Origin: Spirodela intermedia
Lineage: Eukaryota; Streptophyta; Magnoliopsida; Alismatales; Araceae
DNA length: 64,000 bases
Assembly (NCBI GenBank): GCA_902729315.2
Contig: LR746270.1
Coordinates: 6,255,221 to 6,319,220 of the forward strand
Direction of reading: 5' to 3'
The notes under the pieces were generated by a model that did no database searches, had not been told where the DNA came from, and saw only the letters and a list, made by a program, of their open reading frames with translations. Below, in pieces: positions 45,860-57,121 of this stretch (the stretch's first letter is position 1; the number at the start of each line of letters is the position of its first letter). The translations under genes were made by a program, and so were the position numbers.

Positions 45860-46960
45860 GAGTGGGAGATTGATAGTGGGAGTGATCGTGTCATACCCTT
45901 TTACAGGGCAAGAATGACCATTAGCAATGGAGATAGAAGAAAGATAATTAGTGGATGTATGAGAATAGAGAAGGAAAGGGGACCCCATCATATGGGTAAA
46001 GGCCCTTGAGTCAATAAGCCAAGAAGTACGAGAGGCGAGTAGGCCCTTGAGTGGGCATGCCATACATGGAAGTTGAGTCAAGGTTGGTGGAGGAGTCACG
46101 AGAGTAAGTGCAAGAGGCCTTCTATTCCACATACTCTTCAGGAGTCATGGTCATTTGGATCATGGGAGCAAATGATGCAAGCAAAGGAGCCATAGAAGGT
46201 AAGCTGCTAATGATCACAGCTTAACCTCATGCCAACTTGCCAAACTCCTTCCAACATTTAGTCAATTCCTTCCTCTTCCCGATGGTCTTGGAGCCATGAC
46301 CTCCACCAGCATCTGTGGCAACAAGTGCAGAGGGGTCAAGAACTGTGGGAGCAGTAGAAAAGAGAGGCATGTTGGTGTGCACATGAAGAGCCGCTGAGAA
46401 GATATCTATCATTGGAGGAACTTGAGTGCTAGAGAAGACCTAGCCACAAATCTAATTAGCAAGCTCCAGATGGAGACCATTGAGAAAGGCCCCTATGTAG
46501 AGTTCATCATGATAGCGAGTGAGATTGGACAGATCCATAGTCAGTGGTTGATAGATAAATAGCTCAGAGACGATATCTTGTAATTCGCCAAAATACTCTT
46601 GGAACAATCAACTACCTTGCTTAGAAGCAAAGAGTGATTCATAAAGATAGACTATACGGCTGATATTGGCCTTGTTCACATACATCAGCTCAATAGTTTG
46701 CCATAATAGGCGAGCTGACTTCAAGCTACTAAGAGACAAAATAAGGGAAGGCTCAACATTCTAACAAAGCCACGTGTTGATGACAGAGTTAAGGTGCCCC
46801 CAATGAAGATAGTTTGGAGACGTGACATCAGGCAGAGACAACTCGAGGTGATATAGAAGTTGTTGAGCGTGAAAGAAATCTTCAAATACAGATGCCCATG
46901 AGCCATAATTAGTGTTGTTAAAGATGTAGATCAAGTGAGTTAATGCAGCCATAATAGAAT
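45860..46960 (-). pseudogene. Copia gag and start of protease
   Basis: The minus-strand frame from about 46952 reads a copia gag: NTNYGSWASVFEDFF (the NY..W block), then WHLNSVINTWL-like, TIELMYVNKANISRI and YHDELYIGAFLNGL-like sequence. Near the low-coordinate end is WLIDSRAFTHMMG, the copia protease active-site block in which the family normally has D-S-G-A; Gly and Thr are changed. There are several stops. It pairs with the 121-bp LTR at 47556-47676. Confidence 0.82.
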
Positions 46961-47542
46961 GCTAGGGAGGGAATGAGGGAAGAGGTGAGGTGAAGGTTAT
47001 CATCACCGAAGGCAAGGGCGAGTCATGGGAGGATGAGCCCGGTGTATTTCTCATCGAAGGAAGAGATTGGACTCACCGAGACGATGAGAGGCTCAAGTGG
47101 TTAGTGTGCAAGAGGCCTGAAGATCATGGGCCAACACGAGAGAGGGCTGGATGCCCTGAGATCAGCGCCCAAAGGGCCAATGTGCTGATATAGAGGACGA
47201 GAGATGTTGGTATGGACGTGTTAGTGTGGAGGGCGAGAAAGGGCAGGCACACAACATGCACGAGAGAGGACTAGCATGTGGTGTGGGGTAGGGCAGGATG
47301 CGCACAAGAGAAAGCGAGTGCATATACCATGTAGGATGCAGCGTGGAGAAACCAATGGCAAAGGCCATAGGCGAGGGGTTGGATGCCTTGAGATCAGCAA
47401 CTAGAGGGGGGTGCCCTGATGGCGATAGAGCTCCCTGATGGGGCCCCATGAATATAGGCAGTGCCGAAGATGCCGCCAGAGGATTGGCGACGAGGAATGA
47501 TGGCATGAGTGGTAGTGCGGGGGTGACAGATCGAGCTCTTAT
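46961..47542 (-). mobile_element. Copia leader between primer-binding site and gag
   Basis: A ~580-bp minus-strand leader. Its own frame of 129 residues (47162-47551) is proline/alanine/serine-rich and has no recognised domain. It is probably untranslated leader or captured sequence. Confidence 0.5.
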
Positions 47543-47555
47543 GGCTCTCATACCA
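47543..47555 (-). other. Copia primer-binding site
   Basis: TGGTATGAGAGCC on the minus strand differs by one base from the usual tRNA-Met site TGGTATCAGAGC and directly follows the LTR end. Confidence 0.85.
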
Positions 47556-47676
47556 TGTGAAGAGAAGAGTGTTGTAAACCCTTAGAATTGAGAGAGAGAA
47601 AAAAGAAAATGAGTACAAGGGTTTATAGTGGCCCTAATTGGCTAAGTCTATAGTGGGCTAATGTTATAATCTAACA
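47556..47676 (-). mobile_element. 121-bp copia 5' LTR
   Basis: The minus strand runs TGTTAGATTATAACATT ... CTTCACA and ends at the primer-binding site. A CACTATAAACCC stretch provides a TATA-like box. At 121 bp this is short for a plant copia LTR, though short-LTR lineages are known. No 3' partner was found. Confidence 0.82.
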
Positions 47677-49322
47677 AAATGAATATAAAAGAAATTTAAA
47701 ATTTTACAAAAAATGAAAATAAGAATGTAGTCATCATGATGACATCAATGCCCCAATGAATGCGATTCAAATGGAAATAGAGTTCAGCCCAACAAGTCTT
47801 ACGTAAGCGATTACAGTCCGACAAGATCTGTAAAAGCTAGAATAATTGTACTTGAATGAAAAAGAGTTTCAAGACTTAAAATCACACAAAGTATCACTAA
47901 ATTAAGTGAAGATTAAATTGAAAGTAAGAAAGGTAAATTTCTGGCCTCGTAATAGTGATTGTTAAAATTTTGTGTTCAAAAAGATTATCAAATAATGTCC
48001 ATGGCCTCAAAGGTTCTCCTTGGACATGGATGACTTGGACATTTATTGAATCAACTTTCAGAATATAGAAAATAATAGTGGAAGTTTAAACTAATTAAAA
48101 ATAGTAAAATAAAGTTCCAACATTACAGTAGCGATGTGTTGTAATTTTGAACATTCATGATGATTATCGTGCAATGTCTATGGCCTCAAAGATTCTCTTT
48201 AGATATGGACAATGTGGGCAATCACTAGATCTTCTTACAAAGCCTAGAAACAAATAAAGTGGGTGACGAATCATCTCCGACTATTCTCACCTAGCAAAGT
48301 AGAAAAATGACAACTTTGCGAATTTCTAGTGGTTGTTACCCGACAAAGATAAGATAGATGGAGGTGGAGCTCATCTTAAAAACCTTCATCTTTAGGTTCG
48401 TACAGTAAGAGTAGACTCTTCATCACATCTAGTACACTCTAGGATGGTGACTCATTTTTCGATAAATCGTTATCTCTTCACGACGATTTATTTGTCAGTC
48501 AATTAGAGATGATTTACTTGATGAATTTGTGATCATTTTATCCATAATCGTTTAGTAATTTTAGTAACGATACTCTACGATTCATATCTGACGAAATTTT
48601 TGTTGATGATTGAGTGATTGTGGTAGCTTAATCATTCACTAGTAATCTATAGAAAAATCACGATTTAATCAGATAAAAATATGAGTTTTGGCTTTAGTAA
48701 GATTCAAACCCTCATCGGTCGTCTACCTATATAAGAGAGAGAGTAAAGTAAGTATGTGAATACCCTTATAAGGTGACATCCTAAGAGTATATATTTCTCA
48801 CAAACTAGGGGTATTGTAAGTATTAAAAATTATAAAAAATCTTTTTCAAGTTGTGAGCGATTTAGTCTCACATCGATTATTTTCTAAGTTATGAGACAAA
48901 TATATAGTAATACAAGATTATATAATCATTAACTCTCTCTCTCTCTCTCTCATGTGTACGGTCAAACTGGCCACTAGTGATGTGGAAAGGGAGTGACTCA
49001 CACGTCACCAACCTCTACCAACCCTTTGCCACTTGAGCCCCTCGCTCGCGGATTCACTTGACTATGCTTTTTACTCGCTTGTAGGCCCAATTGATTGACA
49101 TGTTTCTTTTTTTATATATTTTTATTTTATTATATTTCTCATTATTTATCTCAAAAATATGATTAGAAAAATTATATAAAATCACATAATTAGCCAATTT
49201 TTAAAATTAACTAAATAAAATTATTTTTCACAATTGAACATAAATAAAAGTTTATTTTTCATGAGTTAAGATTTAAAATATATTATTAATTAATTTTAAC
49301 TCATGATAATGAAAACTTATCA
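47677..49322 (+). mobile_element. LTR copy E of the 1.7-kb family, left end missing
   Basis: Parallels copy B from its 'ATTTAAAATTT..AAAAA' segment through to the terminal TGATAATGAAAACTTATCA at 49322. The first ~250 bp of the LTR are absent; the copia LTR begins at exactly that point. It contains the internal GATTCAAACCC block near 48701 and a CT microsatellite near 48933-48950. Confidence 0.82.
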
Positions 49323-50924
49323 ATTATTTTTTCTCTCCTTTTAGGTGAAGAATCATTCATTTTCCATCATAGTTTTCTCTCCTTTTTCTTGTTCTTCTCT
49401 TATTTTCTATCGTGATTACTCGTTCATTTTCCATCGTGATCTACCATCAATTTTTTCACTTTCGTTAGTTGTTCGTCATGATTATTTTTCTTTTTCTTTC
49501 TCTTGATTTCTTCAATTTTTACCTTCATTGTTTTTTCTCCATCATGTTCTCTGCCACACAAGAGAGAACATTTAATATAATGATAAAGAGAGAGAACGAG
49601 AGAGATAGAGAGAAAGAGAGAGAGCGAGAGAGAGAGAGTATAATATTAAATAATAATGGAGATCATTTAATAAGAGATAAAAATAATTTATTATTAAAGA
49701 GATCATTAAATCAGAGAGATATTTAAATATTAAAATATAAGAGAGCTATTTATTTCGGGCGATAGTATAGTTTTATTTCAGATCTTTATTGGGCTGAAAA
49801 TAGGTTAGTTTTCAGATATAGTTTTAATTAGACCCATTTCGGTTGGATCATTTATGCCTTTACTAATAGGCCCAATAATCAAATAAACTCACTTAAATTC
49901 AGGGCCAAAAATAAAATCAATTTAAAATTAAATTCAAGCCACATAATTAAATCAATTTTACTTCGGTTAAAATTAAATAAATCAAGATAAAATGTATAAA
50001 TCTTCACACTATTATTCAATAGAAAATATTGAAATCCAGATGCCCAAATCATGAAATTACCTTTAACTTAATTAGAAATATTTAAGATCTTCTTTTTAAT
50101 AAATTATTCAAGTCAATACATAACCAAATCACTAATGTACCCAATATGTTGTGATTATCACAAAAAATGATAAAGACTTATCATTAGCAATTCAAGTAAT
50201 TAATGGAATTATTGAAAAGATAAAAGTATTAATTTAAATGTCCTAAGGGTATGAAAATCCAGGCTTCAATGTCAAATGCATTCAGGCTTCATGTTATATT
50301 GTGTTAATGTCAATCCATCCAGAACCACAATATTTCAAAGTTCCAACAATGAGTAGCTTTCTATTCTAATTCTATATATCTCAAATCTAGAATAGTTTTG
50401 ATATCATAACTTAACTTACCTATTTACAGGAACTTCTCATCAGAATCCAAACACGTCCCACTGTCCTAATCAATTGAAATATTTGAAGGATAAACACATC
50501 TTTTACATTCGAAGCTAATTAATACCTAATTTAGACAATAATAACAAAATATTTGATTCCATAGGCTTGGGGATTCCTTTTTCATGATGATTGTAGAGTG
50601 TCTGTGAGAGCTTTTTAGTCAAATTTTACCCTTGATTTATCTTTGTAGCAAATGTGTAGCTAGATATTGGGTTCATCATTTAGTAATGACCAGAAAATAC
50701 CGCACACACATAAACCTCCACCACCCCTAATTTCTCTATTGCTCCAAGTAGCAAGCACCTAATTGTCTCGGCTTTAATTACGAAATAATTTTTTGTGACC
50801 ACTGCATTCCCACCTATTTACATGACAAGATGACCAAGTTTTTTTACAACTTCCCAAAGTTGTCTCCATTATTTTTTGTATTCTCTCTTTGACTTTTCCT
50901 ATCTAACTGGCGGTGGACCCGCCC
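49323..50924. other. Intergenic, 3' side of the RBOH gene
   Basis: AT-rich DNA with no gene. A GA-rich tract at about 49558-49640 is the only clear feature. The end nearest 50924 is the RBOH 3' UTR on the minus strand. Confidence 0.5.
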
Positions 50925-53900
50925 TCAGAAGTTCTCCTTGTGGAACTCGAACTTGGTGGTCGTCTTCCGCGAGAAATCCTTGGCCAGCCTCCTCAGCTCC
51001 CCCACCAGGCTTGGCGGCCCGCAATAGAATACTCCTGCGAAAATGGAGAATCGGAAACTTCAAGGCTGAGGAGAGGACTTTGGAAAAGGAAAAGATGGGG
51101 GAGAAGAACGGCGAAGGAAAAATTTCTCACCGACGCGCTCATCGGTGTGCTTGACGGCGACATGCTTGAAGACGGAGCGCCAGTTAGGGCGAGCAAAATG
51201 GGTCTTCACCCTCGTCCCGGAGACGATGTCCACTCCGTTCTTGGCGTGGTGCAGCGCCTGCAACATGACGATGAGCGCCGATCGTGCGTCTCCCTCCTCA
51301 TACACGCTTGTGCAGTAGTTATGGAGCTCAATGGCGCCGCCGTGGTCCTTCTCCGCCACCTCGTTCATCACCCCACGGAACCACTCGAAGGATCCCTGCT
51401 CCCGCGTTACCCAGTAGAAGTATGCCTGTTTCGTCGCAAACGGCTGCTTCCTCTTCGCCACTCCGGCGGCCTCTGGGTCTTCCTCATCGGCGGCGATGGC
51501 GTTGTTGAGGACGTCCTTGACGATGCTGATCAGCGGGGTGGCCCCGATGCCCAGTCCCACCAGGAGGACAACGTCGTATTTCTTGTAGTCCTGCGCTGGG
51601 GCGCCGTAAGGGCCGTCGATGAGGAGCCTGGGCAAGCTGGGGCTGCCGGTTCGGCCATTAATGGCGTCTGCTCGGAGGAGACCGCTCTGGTCGGCCATCG
51701 CTGGCTGGCAAGCCTGCCATCCAATAGTTTGAAGAATGAGCCACACTTCCCTCAAGGGAAGTCACCATTCCGGCGACCTCCATGATCCAAATGGAGAGCA
51801 ATACCTCACAGAAGACGGCCCTGAGTTGTGACGTCCAGTCGCCGACCGTCCGGATATGGATGCTCAGATAATCGTCTCCCGGCGCAGAGGTGATCGAGAA
51901 AGGATGCCTGAAGAGAGAAACACGGAGGATTTCATGAGGTCGACAACGGGTCCAGCAATACTTGTTATTTCTAGCGAAGGAGAAGAAGAGATGATTACCA
52001 CTGGAAGGGAGACACGGTGGCGCAATTGACGAAGACGTACTGCCCGCTGGTGTACTTAAATCCCTGGGGCTTTGACATGTACACTGCCATCACATTCCCA
52101 GGATAGACGGCCACCTGTATTCCCCCAGCGCCGGAGAAGATGAACTTAGCATCAGCAATCAGAGAAGCCGAAGAGGAGAGCATAGTAAATAAAATATCTC
52201 ACCTTCTGAATCTTCACAGTCTTGTATCCCGACCTAAAGGCCCGTAGAAGGCGCTCGCATGCGTACAACATCATCGGAATGGTGAGGTACATCCATGTCT
52301 GTTGAAATGGAACAAGTTTTTGAGAGGGACGCATGATTAGAAAATTAATGTGCCATTTTTGGTTAAAGCAGAAATTATACTATAGAAAATTTCATTGCCT
52401 CTGTTCGTTCATTATTTATAACCCAAAAATATGAGTAGATTTCATAAGATGATCTGACAAATGTTCGAATGAAGAATGGCCAATTATTAAAGAATCATTT
52501 CAAATTTGGTTGACTAAGGTTGAACATTCCTTTAAGTATTCTAAGTTAGGGAGAGGAGAGAGAGAGAGAGAAGGAAATGTTACCGTTTTCTTGTACCACT
52601 GACGGCTGAGGTAGAGGAAGATTCCGTGGATGATGAAGAGTATGTAGACGATAACAAAGAGGTGATGCGAGTACCAGAAGGCGTTGAACCCAGTGAGCCG
52701 GCGGAGAGGGTTCCCAGGGCTCAGCCTGCTGCGCCGGAACCACGGCTGAGCCAGCACATACGCCACCACCATGAGAACGAGCATCACCACCCCCGTCCAG
52801 CCCTCTGTGCCCCTCACGAACCACCAGTAATCCGGCGGGCGGCGCTCCCCAAAGAAGGGTTTCATGGGCTCATACTCTGCGTCCGTGGCGTGCAGAAGCC
52901 GCGGAAAGTCGCACGTCAAGTGAGCTCCGGCATGGAGCCCCACCCCTACGGCGATCCCCGCGGCCACCACCTTGTGGAAGTTGATGTTGTCGTCAAAGGG
53001 CACAGCAGCGCCAAGCCCAGTGCGGCTTCTCAACCAGGTTATGGTGTTGCGGCAGACGGGGAGGAGGATGAGGGCCATGTTGAATTTTAGGGTTTCTGCG
53101 GCGCCCTTGGCGGTGGTGACGCAGTAGCCCATAACGTGGAACACCGCACGGTCGCGGTACTGGATGAACTTCCAGGTGAAGAGACCGGCGCAGATGGCCA
53201 GCCACAGCGCCATCACCCACAGCCTCTTCCAGTTGTCCTCCAGGAAGTAGGCGGTGGCCCTGTAGGCCCGCCGCAACGGATTTCTGTCCCTCGTCGTCGC
53301 CAGCTTCTGGCTCAGGAGCTGGCTCATGTTGGCGCTGTGTGCCCCCCCCATCTTGGCCGTCTCGTTGGGAGCTTGCAGCAGCAGCATCTCGAGCTTCTCA
53401 AGCTGCACGGCCACCCAACAACATGTAAATAAAAGCAAAAAAAATTATCATCCGTTTAATAATGCACATATTTGATGCGATGGTAGTAGATCACAGGTTT
53501 CTGTCTTAAACCCAATTAGCTAGAGTTAATAAATATTTTTTTATGCTTTAATCGACTTAATCCAACACCGGAGATATTCAATACACGTGGACCGGCCACG
53601 ATGGACCACACCCTCAGCTGGTCCAAGCGAGCACGGTCAAAGTGTTCGGGTACTGACCTCGATATAGCCCAGGTTATCCGGGTCCAGCTCCTCCATAATC
53701 AGGGCGGTGTACTCATCAGCCCGATCCTTGATCTTCGACAGTTTGTTCGCCGACGCGCTCAGAGAGATGATCTATCGAAACCCAGACGAAATATATGGGG
53801 ATTACAAACAAAAACTTATCAATTATTGATGATATAAACCAAAGTGCGAGGACTCGCCTCTTTCACATCCTCTTCGGTGATCCGTCCATCGGCGTTCTTG

Positions 53901-54762
53901 TCGACCCTGGATACAGCGTCGATGAGTGTATTATTTTATCGAAGTCGTAAACTATTGTTATAATGTTTAATATCTTGAGAACTTACATGTCAAAGAAGGT
54001 CTGGAGGCGGGAGTCAAAGCTTTGGTCGGAAATCTGCTCCCAGAACTCCCTGAGCTCGAACTTGGACAGCCATGGGCAGAGGATCCCTCGCCGGCGAGCG
54101 AGCGCATCGAAGAGCTCCCCGGCGAACTCGTCACTCCCCGTCATCCCTGCAAACGCCAACGAGATCTGGATGAGATTCTCCGTTAATCCTTCGGACAACC
54201 ATGGAGGTTGACCGAGAGAGAAGGGGGAGAGTCCTCGAGACAAACCTATGCACTGTCCGAATTTGGACCGGGGGAGGCAGCCGTCAATGGCGAGATCCTC
54301 AAAGCGCCGTTCCACTCCCGGCCAGACCTCGCCGCCGGCCTCTACATTCTGGGTGAGGAACTGGAGACCCTGGAGAGCGCGTGTTGCCCCGGACATGCTC
54401 CTTTCAAACTTACCCAGCCTCTTGGAGGAGGAGGAGGAAGTGATCCTCCGAAGTTCAAGGGAGACCTGCCGGAGTTTGGCGGCCAGTGAGGAGGGCCTTC
54501 CCTCCATGGCTCGCGTCAGTAGCGCCGTATCCTGCGGGTCGCCACCATGGATGTTTTGGACTGCGATGGAGTCTCCACGGACGTCTAGTGTGATCTCTAC
54601 GTAGGATTCCTCTTTGAACCGAGCGCTCCTCTTCTTTCCAGTCTTCTTGCCGGCGACGAGGGGGCCACTGTAGCCGGCCGTGGAGCTCCCAACGCTGTCA
54701 GTGTCGGAGATCCCGTCGGGATAAACCTCCTGAACACCTCTATTCTCGCTCATCCCACCCAT
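50925..54762 (-). CDS. RBOH: Respiratory burst oxidase homolog (NADPH oxidase)
   Basis: Ten exons on the minus strand: 54762-54246, 54146-53987, 53906-53858, 53771-53658, 53402-52584, 52298-52203, 52114-51999, 51907-51805, 51713-51131, 51034-50925; 888 aa with consistent phases. The domains are complete: N-terminal RBOH region ([27 protein letters not shown]); EF-hand loops [12 protein letters not shown] (228-239) and DPDNLGYIE (272-280); the six-helix ferric-reductase core with the haem histidine regions [12 protein letters not shown] and [11 protein letters not shown]-binding HPFSIT (about 625-630); NADPH sites [13 protein letters not shown] (711-718) and VFYCGPP. It ends in the family's usual KFEFHKENF. 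The enzyme sits in the plasma membrane, passes electrons from cytosolic NADPH to apoplastic oxygen to make superoxide, and is activated by calcium and phosphorylation. The third intron has a GC donor (GAG|GCGAGT). A second Met lies at codon 4. I cannot assign the ortholog letter. Confidence 0.95.
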
Positions 54763-55480
54763 TTCGCTGCGAATTCAGGTCTCGCCGCAGAACTTGTTTC
54801 TGACAATGGGAAGATGAACCAGAAAAACCTACAGAAGGAAAATCGAATCCGAGAGGACGACGGGGTTGTCCACTTCTCCGTCCTCCTCCTATCTAGAAGA
54901 TGATGGCTTTTTCGTACAAACGGAGAAATCGTGTGCAAACTTCGTAATGCCTGCTCTTCTCCGCTCTGGATTCCTGGTGGAGGAGACGGAGTTCTAACTA
55001 CATAAGTAATATGGGCCGGTCAGTAAGCCACTGAGTCAGAAGGGAATGTCAAATCCAGGGGCCGCCCTTAGGTTCTTAACCACCCCTGCTGGTTTCGTAG
55101 ACTCCCCCCCCCTTCTCTCTCTCTCTCCTACCTCCTTCCTGCTAGGGAGGAAGTCAACAATATGGTCAAAGAAACTCTGTTGCACCCAACGATTGCTCGT
55201 AGCCACGGTTGCCATGAACCGGGGGATGGGCGATGAGAATCTAATGAAGCAAAAGATCAAGCGGCCTGGAGTCCACATCGACACCAGCTCAGTGCCAATC
55301 GAGGTGGGGTGGGGCCTTAGAGACTTTCTAGGAGCTACGCGTCAAGCCCGAGTTTGTCAACCCTAACCAAGAGGGACGAAACTGGAAAGAGCAGCCATCA
55401 CAATGTAGACCATTGACGGCCTTTCATTCCCTATCAATAACGGGAAGAACACGACGGCTCATCGTTTCCGTCGACCATTG
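54763..55480 (-). promoter_or_regulatory. RBOH 5' UTR and upstream region
   Basis: Immediately upstream of the RBOH start on the minus strand. A C-run followed by a CT tract at about 55104-55130 is the only obvious element. No TATA box on the minus strand stands out. Confidence 0.4.
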
Positions 55481-57121
55481 GATGATATAAAAGGTGCTTC
55501 GATCCACATCTTGTTCGTCGATCGAGTCGTAGGTCTCAATCGGGATCAATAGTACAGCTCCAGCCGTGTTCTAAGAGATTCGATGGCCCAATTCTGCCGA
55601 TCTGTTCTGATCTAATCTATGACTTGGATTTGGTTCTGTTCGGCCACCGGATTTGATCTTATATATTACAATCATGGTTTAGGTGGATGACTGATTATAA
55701 AAGGTCCCATCAAGATGATGCTAATGAAGGTTTGATTCACGAAATATGTTTGTTAATAAATTATATATATATACCCTTAAATTACGGGATGGTGTTAGGT
55801 GACAACGTATTATATGATTTTTAAAATAAAATATTTAATAGTTTAATGGTGAGCTTCTTCTGCACCGCATGTTCCCCTTGCCTCGTCGAACTTCGCCGGT
55901 ATCTGCGATGGAGAAGAGCAGAAGCGCCGCCGCCAGTCTAATACCATCGGCTTAGGGTGGCGGTTTTCCTCTCACGAATTGCGGCGGCAGCTAAGCCGAG
56001 ACCTGAAGTCCATATCGGTGGGGGTCAACAGCTCCCGAATCGCCGCGCAAAGCTGAGGCACAGTCACCGCTTTTTTCTCGGGCGCAGACGGCGAAGAAGA
56101 TAGTGAAACCGGCGGCGGGTAATGGCCGGTCCACCGAAAACGATGACGTGGATGCAGAAGTCAACGGCGAACCGGTCTCCTGAATCGTCGGGTTTCTAAT
56201 GAATGATTCATGATTTTCCTGTCCGGAAGGGACTGTCTTGACTATAGCGATTGATACTTTGACCGTTCATCTTCTGGATGCGTGATGCGTGACGATTGAT
56301 GACGATAAATTACTTCTGAATTTTTTTAACTCCTATCATATCTAAGGATATATAACGATAATAATTACACTATCTTACTCAGATTGGACGGATGCACACA
56401 AAGGATGTCAAATCATGAGACCTATTCATAGATAGATTCCATGTCATCATAGCAAACCTGGAATGACCTACATAAACTTGTGAAATATCATAATAAGTAT
56501 GAGGAAAAGGAAGAGTAGTCGTCATTATATGACTCCGTTACGGTTTACCTTTTAAGGAGTCATCATCTTTTATGGGAGGCAATGAGAGGTGTTGACACCT
56601 TGCCTTCAGATCTCGTTGGTGAAATTTTCTCATCTCATCATTATGATCAAATAAAGATATATCTAGAAGAAAATAACATCATAAAACAATAAATAATGTC
56701 GTAGGATTTGACCTTAGATCCTTTAGAGTTTCCATTTTTTTATGAAAGTAATGTCTCAACAATTATATTTAGAGATATTTATCTCATAAGCTGTTTATGA
56801 AAAATGAGTCCTTGAAATTTTTCAATCTGTAATATAATAAGATTTTACTTGAATTTCCTATAAACATTTCATTTGAAACTACACAAATCAGTCAAATGTG
56901 ACTAATCTGCCACACGAGACTACCATCAAATTAAAACTATCTATGGTGTCCCATAATTATCAAATGTTGAAATAATTATATTAAATATGGTTATTTTTTT
57001 TGTCACAAGCTCTAAATCACAAATCAACAAGTATCAAAAATTTAATACGGCTATCTCCAAATTGTATATAATGATTGAGCATTGACTAACTCAATTCTTC
57101 AATAATTTATATAAGTGAGAG
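55481..57121. other. Intergenic with a TATA-like box and a GC-rich island
   Basis: GATATAAAAGG on the plus strand near 55485 is followed by a short ATG frame without homology. A GC-rich island at about 55860-56190 could be an exon or gene relic, but I recognise no family in any frame. The rest is AT-rich. Confidence 0.4.

Noticed and set aside
50913-51785. A 290-codon plus-strand open frame
   Set aside because: Lies antisense to the RBOH NADPH-binding exons, whose motifs are unmistakable; the GC-rich codons keep the opposite strand open by chance.
52626-53432. Plus-strand frames of 98-154 codons
   Set aside because: Shadows of the large RBOH transmembrane exon on the minus strand.
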